Part shown: positions 13,370 through 25,546 of the stretch, one piece after another | Layout of the letters: every line of letters starts with the position of its first letter | How positions within the stretch are numbered: the first letter of the stretch is position 1 | Source of the DNA: Gymnogyps californianus | Taxonomy: Eukaryota; Chordata; Aves; Accipitriformes; Cathartidae | DNA length: 64,000 bases | Direction: 5' to 3' | NCBI RefSeq assembly: GCF_018139145.2 | Contig: NC_059479.1 | Location: 5,208,001 to 5,272,000 of the forward strand | Position numbers and translations under genes: made by a program | The notes under the pieces: generated by a model | Told to the model about the DNA's origin: nothing | Seen by the model: the letters and a program-made list of their open reading frames with translations, nothing else | Database searches by the model: none

Positions 13370-13497
13370 CTGTTCTTATCTCAACCCGTGAGTTTTACTT
13401 TTTGTTTTCTTTCCTTTCCTCCTCCTCACCCCACTGGGAGGGGGAGGGGGAAACGGCTGCGTGGTGCTTAGTTGCTGACTGGGGTTAAACCACGACA

Positions 13498-13502
13498 CAT
13501 AT
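13498..13502. repeat. 5-bp target-site duplication, right copy
   Basis: CATAT immediately follows the LTR end and is identical to 12881-12885. Confidence 0.85.
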
Positions 13503-14979
13503 ACATACTGCAGGGACTTTGAAGAAAATCTATCGAGTGACGAAAACATTCAACTACAATTTGTAAACTAAGCATTCCACCTGAACATTACAAAATACTG
13601 GTGATCAAATCACTATTAAAATAACTGCCAAGGTGCACACATGTATACACATGAAATTGCACATTACTCTCAGCATCTCAAAAAGCCAGAGGATACATCC
13701 ATTGCCATTCATTTCAATGTTATAAAGAAGTTTCATAGGATTTTGATAAGTATCCAATGAGATCCTCCCCACACATCCTTGAGAAATTCAGAGTTTCATT
13801 GTGTTACTGACTTGTCTTTTTTGTGTTCTTTAAATTGCTGGAATAAGGAATATATGAAGTATCCAAAAAGATTACTAGAATTTTTAACATAACAGGTAAG
13901 AGTGTTTGTTTGTTCTCTACCTCATTCCCCTGTTCTGGATGCCGATAGCGTCCATATCTGCAGTAGGTATCTGTGCAAGTACTCTAACTTAACAGCAACA
14001 CACTTGATCAAAAAGGAAGGCAAGAAAATGGGCCTCAGGATAAGTTAATATAAATAAATGCAACTGTAAGTGAAAAATGGGGAAAAGAGAAAAGGTCAGA
14101 AGAGAAAAATAGGAATGACTGGTAAGCAACACAATATCTGGAACCAGCTGATATAACTACACAAAACATAGCAACTTCCTTTATATTTCTTTGAATATTT
14201 TGAAGTACTTTAAATTAAGGTCTGGCCTTCCTGCAGCCCACCAGATATAGATGATCTGCAACAGATATAGATGATTTGACATCATTTATTAATATGGTAT
14301 TTCAATGCTACATTCAGACACATATGAATATGGAAAAAAAATAAAGATATAACACACGAAGCTAGAAAACCATAAAATAATCTTGGATAGTATAAAAGTG
14401 GAAAAAAGAGGTTAGATGTAGGAAATCCTACGAGTCCATAAATAATAATCATAAGAATCAAAGTTTAGTTTAGTATCTTTGACATTTCTGTTATCTGATC
14501 CTTGTCCTAGACTGCTCTACACAAAAACAAAATTTAATATTAAAGATAAAACTAATAGCCTCCTATAACTACATTAAGTCAAATTAAATTGATATTTCTG
14601 TACTTCCTGGTATATACCCATTTGGTACAGTAAGCAATTATAAATATACATGGCTGAATACATTGCATTCACTGGCCTTTGTAACGCTGGGAGAACAAGT
14701 TGATGACAGAAACGGATACCCAGTTGTTTCAACTGCAATCTCCCCAGTGTGTATGAACCGGACTGTAGGATGGGGAGAGAACCCTGCCATAGACATACTC
14801 TACAGATAGAAATGCCCATAATTCACCTAGCCCAACAGAAAGCAACAGAGGCAGGAGGAGAAGCCATTTTGGGAGAGCATGGGCAAGCCTAGCTATCTGC
14901 AGTTCGTCTCCCTCATACACTCCCCGAGCATCAGTAATCACTGGATTAGGGTTGTCCGTGTTCATTCCTTCCCTTTAGT
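13503..14979. other. Unassigned non-coding stretch
   Basis: AT-rich, with no recognised gene. It holds a short tandem duplication at 14242-14280. A plausible but unsupported minus-strand exon-like segment lies at about 13930-13970. The ancient CR1 that follows may start somewhat earlier than 14980. Confidence 0.5.
14242..14280. repeat. 20-bp tandem duplication, two copies
   Basis: CAGATATAGATGATCTGCAA is followed directly by CAGATATAGATGATTTGAC. The first 15 bases are identical, giving a period of 20 bp. Confidence 0.8.
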
Positions 14980-15695
14980 ATGTGGATATGGGCTACCTGT
15001 CCAGGAATTTCTCCAATCCCTTTGTGAACCAGCTGAAACTATTTGTCTCCTAAACCTCCTATGCCAACAGATTTCCAAAGTTTTCTGTGTCGAAGTACTT
15101 TATAGCATCTATTTTAAATTGATCTCTTACCAGTTTTAATTAGTGCCTCCTAGTTGTAGTACCAAGATTTGGTGAGCAACAATTCTGTATTTACTTTACT
15201 CACTGACTTTATGATTCCGTAAGCCTCAAATTTCCCTCATTTCAGCCTTTGTAGCCTCTGCTTACAAGGTAGCTTTCTCCATCCTCTTGATTATTTTATC
15301 TGTGATCTTCTATACCCTAACTCTACTGTGTCCTTCTAAGAGTACCCAAGATATGGACATAAGGTTTTAAATAGCATTTATCTCCTTCTCAATACTTTTC
15401 CTGATAATGCCAAAGACATTGAGGGCTTTTTGGAGAACAGGTATTCACTGAGCCAGCGATTTCAAAAACTGTTAGCAACGACTCCAAGTTCTGCTTTCTG
15501 AAATCTGTCAGCATCTTATCAGGTTTAGGTAAGATTTTTTTCCAGATTCGTTACATTAAATTTATCTACACTGAAACTCATGCCACTTTTTTGCTCATTC
15601 GTTACATTTTGTGTAGTCCGCCTGGCACAGCATTGACTACCCAAAAGAGCTTGTTCATCTGCAGCCTTGGAGACTTCACTGCATAGAAAATCAGC
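14980..15695 (-). mobile_element. Ancient CR1 3' fragment
   Basis: Read on the plus strand, this stretch follows, in order, the reverse complement of the old amniote CR1 3' region. It runs from CTGTCCAGGAATTTCTCC and CCCTTTGTGAACC through AGTGCCTCCTAGTTGTAGTA and TTTATGATTCCGTAAGCCTC. It continues with GACTCCAAGTTCTGCTTTCT, ATTTATCTACACTGAAACTC and TTGACTACCCAAAAGAGC. These correspond to landmarks of reptile and turtle-type CR1s that I know from memory. Divergence is high and no long open frame remains, so the copy is far older than the one at 19.5 kb. Both ends are approximate. Confidence 0.72.
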
Positions 15696-18600
15696 AGAAT
15701 TCAATTTTCATCTTTGCAATTCACAGTCTATTTTTCTGCTAATTTTTATGAAAGGTGCCCACTGAAGAGTCTTTAACATTTTCCACAATTATGCCTATGG
15801 ATTATAATATATTTGGATTGGAAATAACATTTTTGCTATTTACTTGTTATTTAGGCTACTAAAACTAGCTACAATTTGCTATTAGCTAACATTAAGTGCT
15901 GCAGATAACCAGAATATTTTAGAAAACATCTCCTGGTCCTTAGTTTGAAACTCAGATTATGAAGAGTATGTGATGATGCGTGCTACTTTCCCATGGGCAC
16001 TCTGTGGCTGAATTCTAGTGATAGCAAGGCATCAAAATATCTGAAGTCGGGTCAAGGCAGAATCTAATTATTTTGCTGAGTATCTAAAGCACGTTGCAGC
16101 TATCCAAACCTCTTCAATGAGGAAATCAGTGAAGGTATGTCAGCACATGATTTTTAAAGGTACAATTTTTGTTGCTGTTTTCTGGATATTTAAAAACCTT
16201 TATAATGGCTACATTTAAGGTTGGACAAGGTAAACAGAGACATTCATATTTCTTGAGAAAAACTTCAGGTTTTTTGAACTGGGTAAGTAAATCCTAACAA
16301 TTGCACTCCCTATCTTTCTCCTCTCCATGCTTTGATTGTAAAAGAGCTTCTGATTTTATTTTTTGTTTGTTAGGAGTTTTTTGAAGGAGGAGGAGAGTTT
16401 ATTAATCATATCTGAGTCATTCCAATACTTAATACTTCAAAATTTTTCACTGTCTTTGTTCAGTGAAGGAAGAGGAGCATTACAGTGAAGATTTTAACTC
16501 CAGAGACATGCTCAATTGTCATCAGTGGTTGATGTTGCAACCCTGCCCAAAAACAACAACTCAAAACCTAATTCAGCCCCCTTCACAGAAGAGACTCAAC
16601 TCCCTGGATCCATAAGTGCCTTTACTCTTATGATCACTGCACATTTAGGAATACAGTCATGTTGTTTCCCTTGGACTACATGTAAATAAGCGCAAAGTGA
16701 ATGACAGAACAGGCACCCAGATAACAATAACTAGATGCTCTGCCAAGAGCGGCAACAACTAATTAAATAAAGTTCCTGGTGATCAAAGTTCAATAATAAT
16801 GCTAGGAGACTTTTAACTTATTTATATCAAATCTTGGTGAATAAATGTAGTACAGTATGCATCTCTTAAAAGAACACATGCGTATCTCCTATCTTCATTT
16901 TGCAAATTGACAACAAAGCTTTACCTAATCACAGGAATGTAGCAAAGAGACTGGTGCACTTGGAACAACACTCAATGAGATACAAAGCAGCAAACCTCTT
17001 TACCATTACAGCATACCACATCTTCTCAGAAGGTTATTTTTCATCTTTTGGATGCTGTAAAACTCTCATGTGTAGAGCAAAATGCCCTGAAGCCCTCAGA
17101 CTTTAGCAGTGATTCATTCATGTGGTACAGCTTTGTTGTCTGTGACTGCAGAATCAACCAGTGAGTGTTACTGCAGACAGGATCTCTTATTATTTTTTAC
17201 ATGGAATAAGGCTTATCTGCTGCTAAAAAAGGCGCATCTCTCAACCTACCTGTATGAGAGATTATTCTACATTTGATGTTAGCACTCTGTACTAAGTTTT
17301 CTAATAGAAGGTAATCATCCTTCAATTCAATAATCAAAATATAATAATAATGAAAATAATAATAAAGAAGAAAAATGAATACAAGCATGCATGCATACCT
17401 TAAAATAAAGGTAACGGCTTTACATCAATACAATGCAGTCACAATGCTATATACATTTCTGTGTTTTAGAACCTTATTTTTTTTACCACTGATAATGGAC
17501 AGCTTCTTCTAGAAAGCAAGCAGCACCCAATAAAAGTTATGTTTCTTCACAGCTGATTAGGTTCATATAGTTTTATATTTCTACTCTAGACTAGAAATAC
17601 TGTTTTATGCATGAGGCTTCAGCAAACAACCACCACTGGCAGAATGGCACTCAGTAGTGAGAGCAAGAGCAGGAGATGGTTCCTCCCAAGTCCCACTATA
17701 GAATGGTGCACCAAGCCATAAGAACTCTTACGAAAATCATTAGGATTACCTGTGTACCCAGGTATTGGGCTGAAATGCTGCCTAAATCATCAAAATCAGT
17801 ATCAATTCTGAAGTTGTTACAGGAAACTACCATTGATCTTACTAGCCCTGCTCACTGTGGAATTGGCAGTGCATTTAATGTAAACTTCAATAATGAAACA
17901 AAGTTGACTACAAAACCCTTCCCTCTGTGACCGCTATCTTCTGGAATGCCTACAAAGCACCACTAAGTACAAATAGCTGAATTAATCATTGCTCAAATTA
18001 CGCTAAAACCATTGAAAAATGCAAAAACTGAAGCAATAGCTTAAAGAAACAGTAAAATGTAATGTATATTCATCATCATCTATTCTTCTCTGCAAATGAT
18101 ACCAGCATCATATGGAGAGGCACTAATGCTGTGCAAAAAAACCCCAACAAAATTCAGAATTGAGATGATTCTAAGATTTAAAAAACGATCTTTACACTGA
18201 AACTGGGGGGAAGGGGAGGAGAAAAAACCCACCCCACTTCAGAACAATTAAAATATTTTTTGTTTAGAATTCCATATACTTCTTAAAAATTATGCAGAAA
18301 AGGTTGTTTCTGAAGTAAAATTGCAAAAAAGCAATACCTTCTTTCCCAACCCCCCCCCAAAACAGATTTCCAGTAAAACAGATACAGTTTTCACTGAACT
18401 GTATGTTCTGGTAAAGTGGTTTTATCTATGTCCCCCAGACCCACAAACAGTCAAACATTAGATTAGCCAATAGATTTAAAACTATCAAGTCAACAAGAGG
18501 AAGCTAACACTTTCAAAAAATATGTTTTTTAACCACATAAGGTGGGCAAGAATAATTATCCTCCTGGGAAAAATTCATTTTAGAAGGCTGAAATCAAATT

Positions 18601-19450
18601 TCTTTCCCCAGAATCTAATGCACTAAATCACTGAACTGCATTTTGGCTCAGGGCTAAATTGCAGTGTAGGTGGATGCTGCAATACTAATTCTATCTTGAA
18701 GTGCTTTTTTGAAAATTCTATATAAAGACTGTTAATTTTTAAGCAGAAGTTCTAGAAATGGGGAGGAGAATTTATTTCAATCTCACCTTACTGCAAACTA
18801 AGCTCCAAGACTCTCTACTGATGGGAAAAACCATGGTCTGTTGCAAAGACTTCAGTGTATGTTCACCAGAACATTTCTAACTATAATTGAGACAACTGGT
18901 AGATAATTATAGTCAAGATAACTGCAGACAACTCAGAAGTCAGCCTTGTATTTATAGCCATCCCTCAACTATTGCTCACGGCATGACACCTTAACCAACT
19001 ATATAAAGATGTCATTGCTAGAAACAATCACCTGAAGCTATGTATCCAGTCAGCTCTACTGATACACTGCTGGGAAGAACGAAGGGAGGAACCCACCTTT
19101 GCCACAGCCAGTTCAAATTATTAATACTGACTTAACTGCAAGTCTTAGATATTTGCTACGTCAGATCTTTTTATAACCTCTGCTTCCAATTTTATGTTCT
19201 ATTTAATGGTGAAGCCCTTTCTTATAGCTAGATCATAAGCACTCTGTGAAAAGGAGCGCTGCCCTTGGAGCTTCTTGTAAAGGACACGGCACAATGATCC
19301 TTGTGGTCCTGCACACTACTACAAGCACAACATCAAATCAGAAATCAGGGAAAAAAGTAGTTATCAGTCATTTTCTAATTTTGTTATAGTGTTTATACTA
19401 GAAAAGTAACTTCTAAAACTCTTTTTGGCCACCACTGCAAACTGGCCGTT
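15696..19450. other. Unassigned non-coding stretch
   Basis: No gene could be supported. Two minus-strand exon-like intervals with fair splice consensus (17750-17807 and 18787-18876) are discussed as findings. A C-rich run lies at about 18345-18358. No repeat family is recognised. Confidence 0.5.
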
Positions 19451-19468
19451 ATAGAATCATAGAATCAT
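19451..19468 (-). repeat. CR1 terminal octamer repeats
   Basis: Two copies of the 8-bp unit ATTCTATG, in reverse complement on the plus strand, close the CR1 element. The repeated octamer is the 3' terminal signature recognised by the CR1 reverse transcriptase and fixes the element's 3' boundary. Confidence 0.9.
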
Positions 19469-19534
19469 TTAGGCTGGAAAAGACCTTTAAGATCATCAAG
19501 TCCAACCGTTAACCTAGCACTGCCAAGTCCACCA

Positions 19535-20567
19535 CTAAACCATGTCCCTAAGCGCCACATCTACACACCTTTTAAATACCTCCAGGGATGGTGACTCAAC
19601 CACTTCCCTGGGCAGCCTGTTCCAATGCTTGACAACCCTTTCGGTGAAGAAATTTCTCCTAATATCCAATCTAAACCTCCCTTGGCGCAACTTGAGGCCA
19701 TTTCCTCTCGTCCTATCGCTGCTACTTGGGAGAAGAGACCGACCACCACCTCGCTACAACCTCCTTTCAGGTAGCTGTAGGGAGCGATAAGGTCTCCCCT
19801 GAGCCGCCTCTTCTCCAGGCTAAACCACCCCAGTTCCCTCAGCTGCTGCTCACAGGACTTGTGCTCTAGACCCTTCACCAGCTTCGTTGCCCGTCTTTGG
19901 ACACGCTCCAGCACCTCAATGTCTGTCTTGTAGTGAGGGGCCCAAAACTGAACACAGGATTCGAGGTGCGGCCTCGCCAGTGCTGAGTACAGGGGGACAA
20001 TCACTTCCCTAGTCCTGCTGGCCACACTATTGCTGATACAAGCCAGGATGCTGTTGGCCTTCTTGGCCACCTGGGCACACTGCCAGCTCGTATTCAGCTG
20101 GCTGTCGACCAACACCCCCAGGCCTTTTCCGCCGGGCAGCTTTCCAGCCACTCTTCCCCAAGCCCGTAGCATTGCATGGGGTTGTTGTGACCCAAGTGCA
20201 GGACCCGGCACTGAGCCTTGTTGAACCTCATACAACTGGCCTCGGCCCCTCGATCCAGCCTGTCCAGATCCCTCTGTAGAGCCTTCCGACCCTCAAGCAG
20301 ATCAACACTCCTGCCCAACTTGGAGTCGTCTGCAAACTTACTGAGGGTGCACTGGATTCCCTCGTCCAGATCATTGATAAAGATATTAAACAGACCTGGC
20401 CCCAATACTGAGCCCTGGGGAACACCACTTGTGACTGGCCACCAACTGGATTTAACTCCCTTCACCACCAATCTCTGGGCTCGGCCACCCAGCCAGTTTT
20501 TTACCCAGTGAAGCATACGCCCGTCCAAGCCATCAGCAGCCAGTTGCAGTAATATGTTTACTAGCAT
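19535..20567 (-). pseudogene. CR1 ORF2 reverse-transcriptase remnant, frameshifted
   Basis: The first part (20567 down to about 20125) encodes reverse-transcriptase motifs in order. [13 protein letters not shown] comes first, then the fingers-palm block [10 protein letters not shown] and the catalytic box FADD, a variant of YADD. The sequence then reads ...WLESCPAEK and loses frame. In a second frame it resumes as [40 protein letters not shown] and [18 protein letters not shown] further one-base loss near 19720 leaves this frame. The true C-terminus lies in the third frame, from [15 protein letters not shown] through [19 protein letters not shown] to a stop at 19535-19537. The upstream endonuclease domain is absent, so this is a dead remnant. 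Confidence 0.93.
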
Positions 20568-22022
20568 CTCTCAAGTAACATTATACAGCTCATAGTCCAA
20601 AAGCATTAAGACTTAAGCAAGCTACAGTTCAAATCTAAGTGGGTTCTCACTGACTTCAATGTGAACTGGATAAGGCAGTATTTTTCAAATTGCTTTTACG
20701 CATACTTTTATCTCATTGTCAAAGATGAAATGCCAGGGAAAGCATATGAAGAATACTCTGTTGCAGAACCAGAAAAAGATTTCCAAACTGCTTTAGAGAA
20801 AAGACCCTTCAGGCGCTGGAAAAATAGAGCTTAGTGTCAAGCTTCTGTTTTGGACGGATTGCAATGGATTTTTTCATTGGGCAAACCTTAAGGCTTGATC
20901 AGCACCAAAAAGAAGTTAGATAAGCGAAACAGAAGTTGCAGTACTAAGCCTCCAAAATGTGGTTAAATGCTTTTCCCCTTTCCCTTGTAGATTTTTCTAT
21001 CATTTTTAGACTTTAAACTAGACAAGGATCTTTTTGATCTTTTTCACTTTTGTTTTCCTTGTGTGTAACTTTACCTTCATGACAGCAGTACACGATACGA
21101 ATTAAAGAAGTTAACAATGATGAAAAAGCAAGAAAATATCATTTCTAAAGCTATAAAGTTCCATATGAACTCTTCAGATCTTACTATGGAAGGTGATATT
21201 TCATCTTTAAGAAATGTTAACTGTATCAAACATTGATTGCTTCATGCATAGGATTTTACGGTCAGCTTTATAAGAAGTGTAAATGAGTTGCAGTGATGGG
21301 CTGGCTGACTTTGGAGGAAAAAAAATCTTTCCTTGAAATCTGTGCAAAGAAAATACCTCATACATAAAGAGAGTAACTATTCATTTGCTGATGTCTAAAA
21401 ATGAAAGTACATAAAAATGTTCTATTTGTATTAAAGTAAAAATTCTATGTTCAACAGCAGGAGCTTGTAACATAGGCAGGGAAAACCATCCTTAGGCAGA
21501 CAGGGAGCCCAACATCAAGCTTGGCAGCCTACAAAGTGCAATGCAGCACCCAGAAGTATCAGCAGTTGCAGTGCGAAGGCAGTACAATCACGTGCCATTA
21601 TCTCTGTTGGCTCCATGCTTGCATTTTAACCCTCCAAAAGGAACTTGGCAGCACCTTGCCTTGCACTGGACCTAAGCAGAGGTGAACTGGTTTACACTCC
21701 AAGTTGTTAAAAAGCAGAAGCAAAAATTTACCTTCGGAAAACACACTCAAAGTTTGATGCACACATTGTGTGTGCTGGTGCATATGTATGTTCATCAAAT
21801 TGACATTTCTTGTCAATATATGGTTTATATATACCTTAGGAGTGTTTAATATCGTTTACAGGTTTTTTTCAGTAACATTATTGTTGGCGGCTCATAGGCC
21901 ATGGATCAGGAATGTCACAAGCAGAGTCCATGCCCTAGGACCAAAGTTGGTCTAATAACACCATATCATTGTGCAGAAGTCGAAGAGTACCAACAGCATC
22001 ATGGACTAGATAGCCACGAGAT

Positions 22023-22054
22023 AATTAGGTCTAGATAGCTATCCAGATCTAATT
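22023..22054. repeat. 32-bp near-perfect palindrome
   Basis: Each 16-base arm (left arm AATTAGGTCTAGATAG) pairs with the other at 14 of 16 positions, with no spacer. The mismatches are one G/T-type and one A/C-type. Shorter outer arms (about 22006-22013 TAGATAGC and 22058-22064 GGCTATT) partly extend the symmetry. No transposon ends are recognised. Confidence 0.85.
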
Positions 22055-25000
22055 TAGAGGCTATTTGAAGACAGAATAGGGATGATTAATGCCCATCTAT
22101 GTTACCACAAATTTTGCATCCCTATTAAATCTCATTATTAAAATCAGGCAAGGGACAGGAAAAGGATGACTGCAGAAAACCCAATCAGAGGAAGGAAAAA
22201 AAGCACATTTCCTTTGTAAAGCACATATTCTCTCCAGCTGTCTTCCCTTCTGTGGTGCTATAGTGTGACAGCCCAAGACTCCCCATGTTTGGAGAAAAAA
22301 GAAAAGTGAAGAGCTTGCTTCAAAAGATCATAACTGTACTTGGGAGAAAAATATGCAAGGAGGAGGGTATGGAGAAGACTGTAATATTATCCAGAAGCTA
22401 ATTTAATCCCTTCAGAATCAGTGCATGAAAGAATCTCGATCATGAAGACAGAGATAGGAGGGTAATTGCTCTCAAGATAAAGTTAGTTTTCATGAATGTT
22501 CTCCCTCGTCAAGAGGAAAACACACAATCTTACCTGAAATTAAGAATTAGACTATTAACAAAAAAAACAATAGGGAAAAAAAAAGAACTAAATCAATCTA
22601 AATATTGCTAGAATTGTACCACAAAAAGTAGGAAGAGCTATTCTACACGTTGCAAAGCAGAGGCTAAGCAAAGACTCTTCTAACCTTGACTTGAAAGTTA
22701 ATGATATCATAATACTGAAGTTATTCTTAAAATGTAAAAAAAGATACAGCCCCTGCATGGATCACTTGTGTCACTCTTGCTTCCCATGCTGGGACCAAAT
22801 GCTATACAGAATTAGTTGTACAACACTAATTCATAAGCCAGACAGTCCAACTGTGATCTATCTCTTGTGTAGTCATTATTTCAAAAGTCAAAGCAACTCT
22901 GCTGTGACATAAGAAACCGATCTCCACTAAATCCATTCTAAAAATCAAAGGGAAGGAGAAACAAACATTAGTATTGTTTGGGAATTATTTTTTATTTTGT
23001 GAGGCATGGAATAGTAGGAGTTTGTACTGACTCCTATAAGCCACTCAAAATGACCAAGCAATGAAAATAAAACTGAACAGCTTCAGTGGACTCTACAAAC
23101 GTGCACTCCTCTTCCCCTCCTCAAGTACTGTTTAATATGCAACTGGACTATAATGTTTCTTGTTAGGCAGACAGCTTAAAATTAGAATTGTGGGAGAAGT
23201 GATTGATGATCTGAATTCCCACAGCCCTTTCAATGAAACATATTCCATTTCAAAATATGTTTATTATGAATTATTGGTTTGTCATTGGACTTGATGAAAG
23301 TGAATTTACATGAACAATTCAGACCTCTGCAAGAGGGAACGCTTTAATCAGGTAACTTTCCCTCAGTCTTTTCCATACTTTACAGAAACAGACAACCTAG
23401 CTAGAATTTTATTCTTTGCATACAGAACCAGTTTATTGATTGAGCAATGCTTCTTTGTTTGGAAGCCACTTACTCAAAGTCAAAAAATGTTGTGACCTCA
23501 CCTCCTTACTCTTGGAATAAACGATTAACATCAGTGTCTCAGGTAAAGCTTTATACTATTTGTGCAAAATGATGAAAAAGCATGTGAATACTGGCTAAGA
23601 GAAGAAGCATCTTTTCAAGATGTCCTTATAAGAAAATTTTCACGCAGAATGGTCCTTCAAGTACAAGCTGATTGAAAATTTTTCACAAAATACGCTTCAA
23701 CTTCCAGAATTTCTGTTTTCTAAGCAGCTCTAGTCTGAGGTTTACTAATCAAATCCAACACAAGAAAAGAGAACATGCCTTAGTGAACTACACAGTCATT
23801 CCACAGCTTGCCACTACTTAACCAACTGGTAGTGCCTGGAGCACAAGGACTCCCACAATACAGCTGTTACACTGCGTTAAGGAAACTGTGACATAGTTGA
23901 ACATGGCTATTGTCACCATCAGTCACAAAAAGCAGCATTTTATCAAAAAAAAAGGTTATGGAAATGTTTTTCCCTGTCTTATACAGCACTGGTTATGCAG
24001 GCAGGATCTTTTTTTTAAAAAGGAGCAATAGTTATCACTGGCCCTCTGCATAAGAAGCTGACTCTGAGGGACATTCAGTGACAGGGAGGTAACAGTCAAT
24101 ACACAAGAGCCCCTGCAGCCATCATCTTAAAAACCCTCAAACTCCCTGGCATCAGTTGTTAAGTCAGCAGTTCAGCTGACCATAGATCTCATTTAAACTA
24201 GAAACCATTCCTTGCCAGAGTGTGATGAAATGATTGCAAGGCCTGTAGCAAAGGATAAATTAGACTGCAATTAAAAGCATACAGGAATCAGTAAAATGCT
24301 CCCTATGGAGAAACTGAAGGAGCAGAAGTCTAAGGTCACTGCGTAGTATTGAAGGTCCATGTCAGCACAAACACTGATACCTCTTTATTTTCTTTATATT
24401 TCAATATAGGCTTCCGGAACCTCCCCATCCACTTTTGACCCTTACCAGAAGGAAAAATAAAATAAAAGAATGGAATTCCCAGGGCATTTTTGTAAAGGAC
24501 AATGCTGCCATGTTCGTCATTTCACTAAACAGTAACTGTAGTATCTCAACTGCAATGAAAACAACGTACATTTGGAAGATTAATGCTGGTGTTGCCACTA
24601 GTTACCATGCAAAAACAACAGCACAAATACCAAAATTGTGATACATTGCACAGTATCCTTTACATACGGGGATATTAATTTCATCAGTATCAACATTTTC
24701 ATTGCACATTGTAGGTTAAAATTTAAAGCCCAATGGCAGAGGACAAGACAGCAGGCCAGGGTTAGATTTGTTATTTACCTGACAAGAGAAAAAAAAAATT
24801 CTCAGTGCTACAATTAATACATCTCACCGGTAACTGTAAAGTTTCTCAATCCAGTCTACATACATTCATTTAGTTTTGCTAGCACAGTAATACCTAACAG
24901 CTTGTTCAAACTGGTCTAATTTTTTTCAGTAAGATGGCTCTTCAGCAGTCACTCTCATTTTCAAAACCAGACTCTCCTTTCACCCTATCTGTAAATTTAT

Positions 25001-25546
25001 TCTAACTTAAGTCAGGCTTCTGTTTATTTGTCTCCTTTTAGTTCTGTTGTACTGCTGTATTATTCAGTCACTTATGAAAACTGTGAGTTATATACCTCAA
25101 ATAGGGTCTTATAACATGCTAAACTTCAGACCAGTAAAAGCAAAAGTGATCTCAACCAATTTGACTGTCCTTTTGATTAACATAAAATTGATAATGTAAC
25201 AGATTTAATAGTACTAGGGAAAAAAAAAAGTAATATACATCAGGTATGAAACTAACTTAGTAGAGAACTTCAAGACCCAAACCATTCTTCGTTTTTGTGG
25301 TGATTCCTATACCCGGGGCAATTTAAAAACTAAAACCAGTGTTTCTTGAACCTGAAGAATTCTAGGTCCAAATCCAACGTCTGTCTGCATTTGGCTTTTC
25401 CACATAATGGGGACACCCTCCTGGTTTTGTGACATATCCTGACAATCACAGACAGAAACCAATTCAACTTTATTTCTCGGTAGTCTTCAAAGTCCTTCTA
25501 TCTACTACTTAATCCCTAGATAGGTGGTGTCTACAGAAATATATTA

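Larger units (their letters stand above)
12886..13497 (+). mobile_element. Solo LTR of an avian endogenous retrovirus
   Basis: A 612-bp element begins TGTCCTGGTTTCAGC and ends CCACGACA, giving the canonical TG...CA ends, with CATAT on both sides. Inside, in plus-strand order, are a promoter-like U3, a TATA box (13150-13157), a pyrimidine-rich and ATT-rich stretch, and an ATTAAA polyadenylation signal (13364-13369). No gag, pol or env sequence and no second LTR are present. It is therefore a solo LTR left by recombination between two LTRs. I recognise the opening sequence as a common bird LTR. The 5-bp duplication fits an ERVL-like or ERV1-like group better than a 6-bp ERVK type, but the class is inference. 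The perfect duplication suggests an insertion that is not very old. Confidence 0.9.
19451..20567 (-). mobile_element. CR1 LINE, 5'-truncated
   Basis: A minus-strand CR1 copy of about 1.1 kb. Its 3' end is at 19451, where the plus strand reads ATAGAATCATAGAATCA. That is the reverse complement of the ATTCTATG octamer tail that marks CR1, which uses this in place of poly-A. The 3' UTR covers about 19451-19534 and the rest is the C-terminal half of ORF2. Similarity begins near 20567, inside the reverse-transcriptase domain, so roughly the first three quarters of a full element is missing. This is the usual result of incomplete reverse transcription. No clear target duplication is visible, as is normal for CR1. 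It is too broken to move itself. Confidence 0.96.

Noticed and set aside
13238..13471. Plus-strand frame inside the LTR
   Set aside because: It reads through the pyrimidine-rich and ATT-rich part of the LTR and ends in G-rich sequence. It is not a gene.
19542..20511. Plus-strand open frames across 19.5-20.5 kb
   Set aside because: These are antisense shadows of the minus-strand CR1 ORF2.
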